Positions 9,554-19,859 are shown, numbered from the stretch's first letter. The stretch: 64,000 nucleotides of DNA from an uncultured Pelagibacteraceae bacterium (GCA_902548405.1 CACCRN010000003.1:62001-126000), one strand, 5' to 3'. A program made the numbers and translations. Notes: a model not told the origin generated them from the letters alone.

Positions 9554-10728
9554 TGAACAGAAATCTTTCGCTACTTATTTCAAGTCAGGTTTTTGGTTTC
9601 ACAGCAGCCAATGTAACAGTTTTTTTAAGTGGAATAATCGGAAGTCAGCTTTCAACTATTAAATCACTAGCTACTTTTCCTCCTTCAATTTATGTAGTTG
9701 GTATAGCGATCTCTACTATTTTTGCTGCAAAAGTTATGTCAATTATTGGCAGACGTTTAGGTTTTGTTTTGGCATCTATAGGTAGCTCTTTAGCTTGTTT
9801 ACTTGCTGCTTACTCAATTTTCATTAATAGCTTTATAATATTTTCATTTTCTTGTTTTTTGCTTGGTACTGGAATGGCTTTCATACATCAGTATAGATTT
9901 GCAGCAGCTGAAACAGTTGAAAAAGATAAAGCACCCAAGGCAGTTTCTATGCTTTTGTTAGCTGGAATTGTCTCTGCATTCATAGGAATTACCTTAGCAA
10001 ATAAAACAAAAGATATAATTAGCGATCATGTTTATGTTGGATCGTATATTGCGTTAGCATGTCTTACTATTATGCCTGCAATTTTTTTAAGTTTTTATAA
10101 AAATTCAAAAATTATTAACAAAAATAATTCAACATATTCCAATGTTAGGACTTACAAAGAATTTGTTTCTGATCCAAAATTTTTACAAGCAATGGTAGCT
10201 GCTACTTTTGGTTATGTGGTTATGGCATTTTTAATGACAGCTACTCCAATTAGTATGCATTATGTTCATAAATTAAGTATAGATAAAGTTGGATTGGTTA
10301 TCCAATTTCACGTACTTGGAATGTTTCTTCCATCATTGTTCACAGGCAATCTAATAAAGAGATTTGGTTTTTCAAATATAATGTACACAGGAGTATTTTT
10401 TTATGCTTTGACAATATCATTAAGCTTATTTGAACCGACTTTTATAAATTATTTTGCCTCATTGATATTTTTAGGTATAGGATGGAATTTTCTTTATATC
10501 TCAGGAACTAGCTTGTTAGTAACCACTTACAATGAGCAAGAAAAATTTAAAGCCCAAGGATTTAATGATCTAATAGTTTTTTCTGCTACAGCAATTGGAA
10601 GTTTATCAGCAGGAATTTTAATTTCATTGTTGAGTTGGAAAATAGTAAATTTTATGTGTATTCCTTTTTTGATAATTATTTTATTTGTAATTTTAAGAGC
10701 AGATATAAAAAAAGCCCCAGCAAACTAA
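9553..10728 (+). CDS. MFS transporter
   Basis: 391 aa, about 12 TM segments, AAKVMSIIGRRLGFVLASIGSS and FIHQYRFAAAETV-type MFS pattern. Confidence 0.75.
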   Translation: MNRNLSLLISSQVFGFTAANVTVFLSGIIGSQLSTIKSLATFPPSIYVVGIAISTIFAAKVMSIIGRRLGFVLASIGSSLACLLAAYSIFINSFIIFSFSCFLLGTGMAFIHQYRFAAAETVEKDKAPKAVSMLLLAGIVSAFIGITLANKTKDIISDHVYVGSYIALACLTIMPAIFLSFYKNSKIINKNNSTYSNVRTYKEFVSDPKFLQAMVAATFGYVVMAFLMTATPISMHYVHKLSIDKVGLVIQFHVLGMFLPSLFTGNLIKRFGFSNIMYTGVFFYALTISLSLFEPTFINYFASLIFLGIGWNFLYISGTSLLVTTYNEQEKFKAQGFNDLIVFSATAIGSLSAGILISLLSWKIVNFMCIPFLIIILFVILRADIKKAPAN

Positions 10729-10744
10729 TTTACCGGGGCTTTTT
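10709..10744. terminator. Intrinsic (bidirectional) terminator between the MFS gene and livK
   Basis: AAAAAGCCCC (10709-10718) ... GGGGCTTTTT (10735-10744), 10-bp stem; the MFS stop codon lies in the loop. Confidence 0.85.
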
Positions 10745-10759
10745 AAAATAAGATTTAAA

Positions 10760-11950
10760 TTATCTTTGTTTTTTAGTTTTGAATTTTCCGCCTTTAACTT
10801 CTTGCTCTAAGAAAGAACCTTCAGCTTCACCAACTTCAGTAAAAGATACTCCAGTAGCACCTTCGTAGTTTATATTTTTACCTTTTGCTAGTAAGTCTAG
10901 ACCTTTCTTTAATTCACCTGGGTAGATTTTAGTACCAGGAGCGTTAGCAACATCCATTACATTTTTCGCAATAGATGCTCTATCAGCAGAGTTACCTGCT
11001 TGCATTGCAAGAACGATTAATGCAGCTGCATCGTAAGACTCTCCAGTGTAAGGACCAGATGAATCTATACCGCCAGCTTTTGCAACTTCCGCAAATACAC
11101 CAGCACCTTTACCAGTAGAACCTGGTAGAGATCCAAATGATTTGCTTAAGTCTTTTCCGAATGCATCAACTAATGATTGACCAATCATACCATCTGATAA
11201 AACGAAAGTATCAAATGCACCAGAGTCTAAAGAAGCTTGGATAATTCCTTTTCCTCCTTGGTCAAGATAACCAATAACCGCAACAGCATCACCACCAGCA
11301 GAAGCAAGAGTTGCTACTTCTGATGAATAATCTGCTTTGCCATCTTCATGAGCAGTTACAGTTGTAACTTTAATACCATGAGCTTCAACTGCTGCTTTGT
11401 AAACATCAGCTAAACCTTTTCCATAATCATTGTTAGTATAAGTGATTGCAACACTTTTTACTTTTCTGTCTTTAGTAATGTCAGCTAAGATTTGACCACC
11501 TCTAGCATCTGATGGAGCAGTTCTAAAGAAATATCCATTATCATCTAGAGTAGTTAATCCTGGAGAAGTTGCTGAAGGTGAAATCATTACTACACCGTTT
11601 GGTACAGCAACATTTGTTGCAATAGCACCTGTTACACCTGAACAGTCAGCTCCCATAATTGCAGCTACACCACCTGAAATTAAACCTTCAGCTGCTGCTG
11701 TTGCTGCTGCTGAGTCAACACAAGTTGAGTCTGCTCTCATTGCTTCAATTTTTTTTCCACCAAGTAATGAACCTGAATCTGAAGCTTCTTTAAATGCAAG
11801 CTCTGCAGATGCAGCCATAGCTGGAGTAAGAGATTCAATAGGACCTGTAAATCCTAAAATGATTCCCATTTTGATCGAATGTCCGTCTGCCATAACGTTT
11901 GAACCAAAGCTTGATACAAACATAAATGCAGCGATAAATAGTTTTCTCAT
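10760..11950 (-). CDS. livK: Branched-chain/amino acid ABC transporter substrate-binding protein (LivK/LivJ family)
   Basis: Signal peptide MRKLFIAAFMFVSSFGSNVMADG, then IKMGIILGFTGPIESLTPAMAASAELAF. Track start is 11974; the SD (GAGGA) supports the start at 11950. Confidence 0.85.
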   Translation of the reverse strand: MRKLFIAAFMFVSSFGSNVMADGHSIKMGIILGFTGPIESLTPAMAASAELAFKEASDSGSLLGGKKIEAMRADSTCVDSAAATAAAEGLISGGVAAIMGADCSGVTGAIATNVAVPNGVVMISPSATSPGLTTLDDNGYFFRTAPSDARGGQILADITKDRKVKSVAITYTNNDYGKGLADVYKAAVEAHGIKVTTVTAHEDGKADYSSEVATLASAGGDAVAVIGYLDQGGKGIIQASLDSGAFDTFVLSDGMIGQSLVDAFGKDLSKSFGSLPGSTGKGAGVFAEVAKAGGIDSSGPYTGESYDAAALIVLAMQAGNSADRASIAKNVMDVANAPGTKIYPGELKKGLDLLAKGKNINYEGATGVSFTEVGEAEGSFLEQEVKGGKFKTKKQR

Positions 11951-12042
11951 TATCTTCCTCATTATTGTTAACAATTTATAAAATCTAATTTAAGTATGAA
12001 TAATCTGAATATTCAATGACAAAATTGGCTTATTTTAAACTA

Positions 12043-13524
12043 TTATCTAATAGAGAACGGGTCTAAAGATGGTTCATCTGATGTGTAGAACCAAGTTGTT
12101 TTTACTCTTGTATAATCTTTAATTGAGTCGATTCCTGCCTCTTTACCATATCCACTATCCTTGATACCTCCAAATGGAGCTGACGGTGAAATTAATCTGT
12201 AAGTATTAACAAATGTTATTCCTGCCCTGATAGCATTGGATACTCTCATACCTCTTGCAAGATCGCTGGTGTATACACCTGAAGAGAGACCATATTGATT
12301 ATCATTCATTAATTTTATCACTTCTTCTTCAGTATCAAATTTCATAACTGATAAGACAGGTCCAAATAATTCGTTTTCTGCTACTGGTAAGTTATGATTT
12401 TCACATTCAATAATAGTTGGGGGAAAATAATAACCTTCATTTGAAAAAGAATGTCTTTTACCTCCACATTTGATTTTACCACCTTGTTCAACAGTTAATT
12501 TAATATTTTTTTCTATTACCTCTAATTGTTTAAAGTTACTTAATGGACCCATCTCAGTATCGGTATCCATTGGAGCACCAATTTTAATTTTTTCTGCTCT
12601 AGCTGCCAACTTATCTAAAAATTCGTTATAGATTCCTTTTTGTAAATATAATCTTGAACCTGCTATACAACTTTGACCACTAGCCCCAAATATTCCAGCA
12701 GTAATTCCATTAATAGCATTTTCTTGTTTAGCATCATCAAAGACTGCAACAGGACTTTTTCCTCCTAACTCTAAACTTACTTCAGATAAATTCTCAGCAG
12801 AATTTCTAATTATATGTCTTGCTGTTTCAGGTCCTCCAGTAAAAGCAACTTTCTCAACCAAGTTATGAGTAGTCAATGCTTTACCACATGGATCTCCAAA
12901 ACCAGAAACTACATTAATTACACCTTTAGGTATTCCAGTTTCCTCAACAAGTTTTGCAAATTCAAACATTGTTGCTGGAGCTAATTCAGAACATTTGATT
13001 ACTACTGTATTACCCATAGCCAAAGCAGGAGCAACTTTTGTAGCAGTTAAAAACATTTGAGAATTCCAAGGAATGATAGCTGCAATAACTCCTATTGGAA
13101 TTCTAGTTGTGATTGCTTGAATATTTGGTTTATCTATTGGAAGAACTGTTCCCTCAACTTTATCAGCTAATCCTGCGTAATAATCATAATATTCAGCAAT
13201 GTATTTTGCTTGTTGATAAGTTTCTCTGTACAATTTTCCTGTATCAATTGTTTCAATCTTACCTAGCAATTCAGAATTCTCTCTCAGCTTGTTTCCAATA
13301 GCTCTTAAAAACTTTGCTCTATCTCTTGCAAGCATTTTTGGCCATTCACCTTCAAAAGCTTTTTGCGCAGCTTTTACAGCTCTGTCTACATCGTTTACAC
13401 TAGCTTCTGGAACTACAGCCCATGGCTTATTATCTTCTGGATTTAAAGTTTCAAAAGTTTTTTTTGTATCAGAGTCTATCCACTGACCATCTATAAACAT
13501 TTGATATTTTTTTAATTTAGACAT
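12043..13524 (-). CDS. Aldehyde dehydrogenase family protein
   Basis: IPWNSQMFL, ELGGKSPVAVFDDA, GASGQSCIAGSRL, ENELFGPVLSV, PFGGIKDSGYGKE. Confidence 0.9.
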   Translation of the reverse strand: MSKLKKYQMFIDGQWIDSDTKKTFETLNPEDNKPWAVVPEASVNDVDRAVKAAQKAFEGEWPKMLARDRAKFLRAIGNKLRENSELLGKIETIDTGKLYRETYQQAKYIAEYYDYYAGLADKVEGTVLPIDKPNIQAITTRIPIGVIAAIIPWNSQMFLTATKVAPALAMGNTVVIKCSELAPATMFEFAKLVEETGIPKGVINVVSGFGDPCGKALTTHNLVEKVAFTGGPETARHIIRNSAENLSEVSLELGGKSPVAVFDDAKQENAINGITAGIFGASGQSCIAGSRLYLQKGIYNEFLDKLAARAEKIKIGAPMDTDTEMGPLSNFKQLEVIEKNIKLTVEQGGKIKCGGKRHSFSNEGYYFPPTIIECENHNLPVAENELFGPVLSVMKFDTEEEVIKLMNDNQYGLSSGVYTSDLARGMRVSNAIRAGITFVNTYRLISPSAPFGGIKDSGYGKEAGIDSIKDYTRVKTTWFYTSDEPSLDPFSIR

Positions 13525-14305
13525 TATTTATATGTTTCATTATTGCATTATTTACTTCGTCTGCATATTCAATAGTACACAAATGCTTTCCGTTTTTAAT
13601 TTCAATATATGTTGAGTTTTGAATATCTTTATTTAAATTTTTAGACATATCAGGTGTAGATCCTGGATCATCTGAGCCTGTAATTATTAATGTATTAGTT
13701 TTAATATTTTTTACATTTTCAAGATTATCTTTGTAATTAGCAAATAACTCATAAGCTTTTATAAAATTTTCTTGGTCGTTTCCCTTTTTGTTAAGAATTT
13801 TCATAAACTCATCATATAATTCAGGATTTTGTTCAAGGTACTTATCTGAAAACCATCTCTTCATTGCCATTTGAGAAATAGGCATATTTTTTTTTGCTAA
13901 ATTGACCCTATCAACAACATTTTGTCTTTCCAAATCTGTCCTTTTGTATGTAGTGGAAATTAATGTTAAGGAATTTAAATAATTTTCAAATTTTGATGCA
14001 AATTCTATTGCTATTAACGATCCAATAGAAAATCCAATTAAATTAAATTTCTCTATTTTTAAGTTATTTACTAGATTTGACAATTGGTTGGTAAAATTTT
14101 CCATTGATAAATTTGGCTCTTTAAAGGGTGTTTTCCCATGTCCTAAAAGATCGTAAGTTATAAATGAATTGTCCTTGAAAAATTCAATTTGTGGTTTCCA
14201 CATTTGTTGATTTAAACCAACACCATGAATAAAGATCAAAGGTAAAGAATTTTTATTATTAAAATAATAATGATTTTGATTAGTATCAAAATTATAAGAC
14301 ATCAA
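13517..14305 (-). CDS. Alpha/beta hydrolase
   Basis: LPLIFIHGVGLNQQMWKPQ, GFSIGSLIAIEFA, ITGSDDPGSTP, NGKHLCTIE catalytic triad pattern. Confidence 0.8.
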   Translation of the reverse strand: MMSYNFDTNQNHYYFNNKNSLPLIFIHGVGLNQQMWKPQIEFFKDNSFITYDLLGHGKTPFKEPNLSMENFTNQLSNLVNNLKIEKFNLIGFSIGSLIAIEFASKFENYLNSLTLISTTYKRTDLERQNVVDRVNLAKKNMPISQMAMKRWFSDKYLEQNPELYDEFMKILNKKGNDQENFIKAYELFANYKDNLENVKNIKTNTLIITGSDDPGSTPDMSKNLNKDIQNSTYIEIKNGKHLCTIEYADEVNNAIMKHINNV

Positions 14306-14890
14306 TTAATTATCAATGCCCATCTCTTTCATATCTTGATATCGATCACCAGTTCTTGCATGAGCTCTTCCCGTTGGAGCTCCACCTATAGCAACAACTA
14401 TTTCATCTTCATTAGGCGCATCATGAATAGTAAATTCATGGGTTAAATAAAAAGGTCTTAATCCAGCATCAGTTTTATGCATCATTGGAATTGAAATTTT
14501 TGCTCCTGCAGGACCTCTTGTATTTGTAAAGCTTAAATAAGAAGTTCCACCGACAGCGTCTCTAAATTTATTTCCAAATCTAAGAGTATGAATAAATGCA
14601 GATGCATGTTCTATTTCACCATTTAATCCTACCATCGCTGCCTTACCGTAGGCTAAAATTTTTTCACCTGATCCAATTTCTTTGATTAATTCTGGTACCA
14701 AAAGTTCTCCTAATTGAGGTGCAAGATCTAATATTTCTGGTTTTAAATCTTCTACAAAACCTTTTCCAGCCCAAGGATTTTCTATAACAGCTGCAACAGA
14801 AACTAACAAAACAGGTTCATTTGCTTTTTTTCCACCTTCAATAAAAGTTTTATCTACAAATTTTGCAAATTTTCTAAGTTTTAGATCCAT
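14306..14890 (-). CDS. Amino acid synthesis (AA_synth / DUF1185) family protein
   Basis: 194 aa; VAAVIENPWAGKGFVEDL, GKAAMVGLNGEIEHASAFIH, AIGGAPTGRAHARTGDR. Confidence 0.7.
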   Translation of the reverse strand: MDLKLRKFAKFVDKTFIEGGKKANEPVLLVSVAAVIENPWAGKGFVEDLKPEILDLAPQLGELLVPELIKEIGSGEKILAYGKAAMVGLNGEIEHASAFIHTLRFGNKFRDAVGGTSYLSFTNTRGPAGAKISIPMMHKTDAGLRPFYLTHEFTIHDAPNEDEIVVAIGGAPTGRAHARTGDRYQDMKEMGIDN

Positions 14891-14893
14891 ATG

Positions 14894-16060
14894 TTAACTA
14901 GCTTTTTGTATATTAGAATTAATAGGTTTTATATTTGGAATTACTTCTTCTGTAAATAATTTGATGCTTCTCATACAGTCTTCATGTTTGATACCAGGAA
15001 AGTTAGACCAAACTTGTAAATTTTGAAGATTTAATTCTTGCTGAAGTTCGTTTATTTTTTCTATTACAAACTCAGGTGTTCCAAATAAAAGATTTCTTTT
15101 ATGAAGAAATTCATAATTTAATAAATCCAATTTATTTTTAGTCTCAGGCAATTTTTCATCTGGATCCATATGGTTTCCTAACCCCCTCCAATGGCAGACC
15201 CATCTCATATAATTTACAATATGTTCTCCAGCCATTTTTTCTGCCTCTTCCATGGTTTCTGCAACAAACATGTCTCTAACCAAACTTATACCTTCACCTA
15301 AAGGAACATCTCTGTTTTCAGCTTTAGATTTTGCTTCTTTAAAAATTTCAAATCTTTTTTTCAAAGCTTTTACAGTTGGGATCCACATAATTGTATTAAG
15401 TCCATTTTCTGCTGCCCACTGAATTGATCTTTCTCCATCAACTACTTGTGATATTGGTGGAAATGGTTTCTGATAAGGTTTTGGTAATACAGATATTTGT
15501 TTTAGTTCGTTTGTTTTTAAATCCACAACATTTTCTTTGGGAGGACTCATGTCGTGTTGCCAAATAAAATTAGGAGATGGATAAGTATAAAATTCTCCTT
15601 GATGAGAGAAAAAGTCTTCAGACCATGCTTTTTTCATTATTTCTAATGTTTCTGAAAAAAGTCTAAAATTTTTTGCCTGATCTTTTAGGTCAGCTTCTTT
15701 ATTCATGTTGATTGCTTCTCTACCGTAAACACCTCTACCAATACCGACCTCAACTCTACCTTTAGACATTTGGTCGAGTGTAGCGATATCTTCAGCAAGT
15801 CTTATTGGATTATGAAATGTGATTACGTTACATGCTTGCCCTAAACGAATATTTTTAGTTCTGGCCGCAGCATCTGTACACATCATTAAAGGATTAGTAC
15901 AGGACTCCATCCCCTCATGATTAAAATGATGTTCTGTATACCAAATAGAATTCCAATTATTTTGGTCGCAATATTCTGTGATTTCTCTAGCTTCGTCTAA
16001 AAGCTGAGTATAAGGTTTCTTGTCCCAGTTGGTAGTATTACAAAAATATCCAAAGTTCAT
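14894..16060 (-). CDS. LLM-class (luciferase-like) flavin-dependent monooxygenase
   Basis: WYTEHHFNHEGMESCTNPLMMCTDAAARTKNIRLGQACNVITFHNPIRLAEDIATLDQMSKGRVEVGIGRG. Track start is 16102; strong SD AGGAGG precedes the ATG at 16060. Confidence 0.88.
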   Translation of the reverse strand: MNFGYFCNTTNWDKKPYTQLLDEAREITEYCDQNNWNSIWYTEHHFNHEGMESCTNPLMMCTDAAARTKNIRLGQACNVITFHNPIRLAEDIATLDQMSKGRVEVGIGRGVYGREAINMNKEADLKDQAKNFRLFSETLEIMKKAWSEDFFSHQGEFYTYPSPNFIWQHDMSPPKENVVDLKTNELKQISVLPKPYQKPFPPISQVVDGERSIQWAAENGLNTIMWIPTVKALKKRFEIFKEAKSKAENRDVPLGEGISLVRDMFVAETMEEAEKMAGEHIVNYMRWVCHWRGLGNHMDPDEKLPETKNKLDLLNYEFLHKRNLLFGTPEFVIEKINELQQELNLQNLQVWSNFPGIKHEDCMRSIKLFTEEVIPNIKPINSNIQKAS

Positions 16061-16183
16061 AAAGCCTCCTTTAAAAATTAATTTAAAGACGACCGATCCC
16101 ACTTTCGTAAATCTTTGATTTTAACGACGAGTTATGTATCGCTTTATAAAATAACGATATCACTTTTTAATAGCAGTGGAAAT

Positions 16184-17338
16184 CTAAAAAAGCTTCTTTT
16201 TATCTGTCCATGGACCTTTTTTTGTTTTGGGTAAAAACTTTTTAAGATCTAATAGGACTTTTTCAGACAGCTTTCTGTATGTAGTAAGTTTTCCTCCATA
16301 AATGTTTAAAAGAGGTAATTTGTTTACAATGTTTAAATCAAAAACATAATCTCTTGTAACCTTTGAGGCTTCTTTAAAATCCTCTATTAGAGGTCTTATT
16401 CCTGAATAAGTATCAACTATATCTTTTTTCCTGATTTGTTTTTTTAAATAATTATTTACTGATCGAATTAAATATTGAGTTTCTTGTTTTGATATTACAG
16501 TATTTTCTGGAGATTTAACTTCCACTTCAGTTGTTCCAATTAATGAAAATTTCTTTTTGTAGGGAATTACAAAAATTATTCTTTTGTCTATATTTTGAAA
16601 TGTAAATGCAACATCTTCTTTGTATAATTTCTTTGTAATTATGTGACTACCTTTAACTAATCTGATTTTATTTTTAGATTTTATTTTTATATTTTTATGC
16701 AAAGTTTCATTTATCCATGGTCCTGATGCATTTATTAAAACTTTTGATTTTATTTTTTTTTTATCTTGAAGACTAATGACCCATTCATTATTAATAATTT
16801 CAGCTTTTTTAACTTTATTGTATTCTAGTATTTTGGCTTTATTTTTTTTTGCATCTTGAGCATTTAGTTTTGTTAATTTTTTATCATCAATTTGAATATC
16901 GTAATATTGAAAACCAGTTTTGAATTTCTCCTTAAGAATATTTGGAAATTTTTTATTAAGATCTAATGTTTTTGATTTTGGAATATTAGTTTTTCCACCT
17001 AAATTATCATACAAAAGTAAACCAAATTTAATTAACCATGCTGGTCTAATTTTATCAGTATGAGGAATAATGAATGGAATTGGTTTTGAGATGTGTCTTG
17101 CAATTTTGTAAACAATTTCTCTTTCTTTAAGAGACTCTCTTACTAATTTAAATTCGTAATTTTCCAGATAACGAAGACCACCATGAATTAATTTTGTTGA
17201 CCAAGAAGAAGTTGCTCCTCCTATTTCTCCTTTATCTGCTAAACATACAGACAAACCTCTTCCAGAAGCATCCCTTGCGATACCAGCTCCATTTATACCG
17301 CCACCTATTATGAATAAATCAAATACTTTAGACATCAA
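16184..17338 (-). CDS. glpD: Short GlpD-like FAD-dependent glycerol-3-phosphate dehydrogenase
   Basis: FDLFIIGGGINGAGIARDASGRGLSVCLADKGEIGGATSSWSTKLIHGGLRYLE, GIRPLIED, YGGKLTTYRKLSEKV; 384 aa, no C-terminal domain visible. Confidence 0.8.
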   Translation of the reverse strand: MMSKVFDLFIIGGGINGAGIARDASGRGLSVCLADKGEIGGATSSWSTKLIHGGLRYLENYEFKLVRESLKEREIVYKIARHISKPIPFIIPHTDKIRPAWLIKFGLLLYDNLGGKTNIPKSKTLDLNKKFPNILKEKFKTGFQYYDIQIDDKKLTKLNAQDAKKNKAKILEYNKVKKAEIINNEWVISLQDKKKIKSKVLINASGPWINETLHKNIKIKSKNKIRLVKGSHIITKKLYKEDVAFTFQNIDKRIIFVIPYKKKFSLIGTTEVEVKSPENTVISKQETQYLIRSVNNYLKKQIRKKDIVDTYSGIRPLIEDFKEASKVTRDYVFDLNIVNKLPLLNIYGGKLTTYRKLSEKVLLDLKKFLPKTKKGPWTDKKKLF

Positions 17339-17389
17339 ACTAAATTGTTTATAAAATTTAATAATAAATTTTCAACGACTTAAATTATT

Positions 17390-18358
17390 CTAACGTTGAT
17401 ATTCAATAAATTTTTTTAAAGATTGATTTAGAAATTTTTCGTAAATCTGACCTCTGTTAGAGTATTTTTTTGAATTAAGGAAAGATTTACTCATTTTAAA
17501 GTCATAAGAGGGCTCAAAGAAGAATGGAACGGAAAGTCTCTTGCTTTTATTCCATAGCACTCTGTGATTTGTAGCTTTAAATTTACCTTTACTTAAAAAC
17601 TCTAAAGCCCTTCCTGTATTTACTACTAAAGCTTTTTTATTAAATGGTACTTCATACCATTTTTTCGTTTTTCTATTCTGTACTTGAAGACCACCTTTTT
17701 TATCTTGGTACAGAACTGTAAATATTCCACTATCTACATGCGTTTCACATCCAAGTGCAACTCCATCCTGTTTTGATATCTCCACTGGCCTTGTTTGATT
17801 TGGATAATAATTAAATCTTAAAGTACTTAAAGTTTTTAACCTTGAAAAAGCTTTGTTTGAAATATTTGGATCAAGTTTATTTAATTTAATCACACTTTTA
17901 AATAAAATTTCACTTAAATTGTAAATATTTTCAAAATATTTATTCAAGGTTTTAATTGAAGTTTTGTTAAAACATTTATTTAGATCTAAATATTCAATAT
18001 ATTGGTTTCTGGTTTTTGAAGAATATTTCTTGGTAATTTTTAAATCTCCTATATCCAAACCTTCTTTTCCATTTACATCATTTGGAAAATAACCTCTGTA
18101 AAGATTGTTATTTTTTTTATTCCATTTTTTTGGTGATAATTTTCTTTTTTTACTGTCTGATAAATTGAAAAATTTGTTTCCTATTTCACATATTTTTTTA
18201 ATTTCTTTCAAATCAAGCTCATGTCCTATCACTTGGAAAAAACCAACATTTACACAAGCTTTTTCAATTTCTTTAATTGTCTTTAATGCAGATTGAGTTT
18301 CAAAATTATTTTTAATTAGTGAAGAGACATTAATTGTTGGAATATAATTTTTGGTCAT
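17390..18358 (-). CDS. 2OG-Fe(II) oxygenase, isopenicillin-N-synthase-like family
   Basis: GFFQVIGHEL, HVDSGIFTVLYQDKKGGLQVQ (HxD), ATNHRV (distal His), RLSVPFFFEPSYD. Confidence 0.8.
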   Translation of the reverse strand: MTKNYIPTINVSSLIKNNFETQSALKTIKEIEKACVNVGFFQVIGHELDLKEIKKICEIGNKFFNLSDSKKRKLSPKKWNKKNNNLYRGYFPNDVNGKEGLDIGDLKITKKYSSKTRNQYIEYLDLNKCFNKTSIKTLNKYFENIYNLSEILFKSVIKLNKLDPNISNKAFSRLKTLSTLRFNYYPNQTRPVEISKQDGVALGCETHVDSGIFTVLYQDKKGGLQVQNRKTKKWYEVPFNKKALVVNTGRALEFLSKGKFKATNHRVLWNKSKRLSVPFFFEPSYDFKMSKSFLNSKKYSNRGQIYEKFLNQSLKKFIEYQR

Positions 18359-19308
18359 CTTCTAACAGGTGTTTCTGTAGCAATGTATTGCTCTCTGACT
18401 TTCTCTCTTAAATATATGTATATTCCAGCTGCTATTATACACGCAACACCTAGAAATGTTCTTCCAGATGGAATCTCGTTAAATAGGAAATACCCTGGTA
18501 TCATCGACATTATAATTAGAGAGTATTCAAATAAAGAAACAACAGATGGAGATGCAACTATATATGCAGAAAATATACAAAGAAAAGCAATTGATGCTGC
18601 TACACCAAAAAATAATATAAATTTCCATGTGTAATCAAAGTTAGAAAACCATTCTCTAAAAATAAATTGAGTTGTTGGATCAAAATTAGAATTGTTAAAC
18701 TGACCATTGCCCATAAACAGATAAATAACTCCACATAATATGAGTGCAATTAAATAAAAGTAAAACAACTGAGTGTTTACGTCATCTTTGTCTGAGGTAT
18801 ATTTTGTTATTGTCATAGAGGCTGCATAAAAAAATGCACATCCAACTGGAAGTAGACTTTTGTATTCAAAATCTGAAAAATTTGGATCTAAAACTATAAA
18901 CACACCAATAAAACCAAATACAATTGCAGACCATCTTCTAATTCCAATAAATTCCTTTAAAAAAAATTTAGCAAAGATTGATACAAAAAAAGGACAAGAG
19001 AAAAAAAGTGCATTAGCTGTTGCTAATGGCATGTAAGTTAGAGAAATAAAAAATGCAGAAAAAGCTAAAAAATGTAAAATTACTCTTACCAAAGTTAATA
19101 TTGGATAATGCGTTTTTAAACTAACCTTTTCCTTTTTAAATTTGATGTAGAAAAACAGTAAAATTGCTGCAACAAAGTATCGGCCAAAAAAAATTTCATA
19201 TAATGCTGCTTTTTCAAATATAAATTTGATTAATGAGTCCTGCATTGCAAATAAAGTCATTGCAATAATAATAAGAACAATTCCTTTAGAGTTATTATCG
19301 GTACTCAT
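18355..19308 (-). CDS. EamA/DMT superfamily transporter
   Basis: 317 aa, 10-TM DMT pattern; overlaps the downstream gene by 4 nt. Confidence 0.75.
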   Translation of the reverse strand: MSTDNNSKGIVLIIIAMTLFAMQDSLIKFIFEKAALYEIFFGRYFVAAILLFFYIKFKKEKVSLKTHYPILTLVRVILHFLAFSAFFISLTYMPLATANALFFSCPFFVSIFAKFFLKEFIGIRRWSAIVFGFIGVFIVLDPNFSDFEYKSLLPVGCAFFYAASMTITKYTSDKDDVNTQLFYFYLIALILCGVIYLFMGNGQFNNSNFDPTTQFIFREWFSNFDYTWKFILFFGVAASIAFLCIFSAYIVASPSVVSLFEYSLIIMSMIPGYFLFNEIPSGRTFLGVACIIAAGIYIYLREKVREQYIATETPVRR

Positions 19309-19348
19309 TTCGCACCTATACCAAAATAAGATAATGAATTATATTTAT

Positions 19349-19816
19349 TTATTTCTTCAGTTTTGAAGAGAACAAAAGATTTTCACTTGAAAATTCAGCT
19401 TCATTTTCCTTTATAAAAGCATCCATCAACTTTAACTTTTCTTCCTCGAATTCTGTTACCTTTCTTTTGCTGAGATCAATATATAGAGATATCCATTCCA
19501 TTGATGCCGAGATTTTTTTTGTCTCTTTTGCAATCATTTCCATTTTTAAGTGTAATCTTTTTTTATCATGGTCAAAATAAGTAAGGTTTATATCAACAGT
19601 TTCACCTTCTTTGACCTCATTAAGATATTTAGTGTTTGTCTCGACAACCATAGTGCTTCTATTAAGATTTTTTGCTGCACTTGCTCCCATTTTAAACTTT
19701 TCAAGTGCTACTTCCCATGCTTCATCAAATATCAAAACATAATAGGCCATGTTCATATGATTATTATAATCAACCCAGTTATTTGTGATCGTGAAACTTT
19801 TAAGAAAAACTGACAT
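19349..19816 (-). CDS. Acyl-CoA thioesterase (4HBT/hotdog family)
   Basis: WVDYNNHMNMAYYVLIFDEAWE hotdog active-site region. Confidence 0.7.
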   Translation of the reverse strand: MSVFLKSFTITNNWVDYNNHMNMAYYVLIFDEAWEVALEKFKMGASAAKNLNRSTMVVETNTKYLNEVKEGETVDINLTYFDHDKKRLHLKMEMIAKETKKISASMEWISLYIDLSKRKVTEFEEEKLKLMDAFIKENEAEFSSENLLFSSKLKK

Positions 19817-19859
19817 TTAATTTTTTAATTTAATATTAATATCATATAATAAAGTTTTT

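Noticed and set aside
11997-12015. TGAATA-N7-TATTCA upstream of livK and a similar TGAAT-N8-ATTCA upstream of glnT (60024-60041) as a shared nitrogen operator
   Set aside because: Half-sites are short and AT-rich and the spacing differs (N9 versus N8 for TGAAT/ATTCA); expected by chance in this composition.
16080-16170. Possible riboswitch in the gap between glpD and the LLM monooxygenase
   Set aside because: A 7-bp hairpin (TATCGTT/AAGCGATA) is present, but no match to any riboswitch consensus I know; needs Rfam search.
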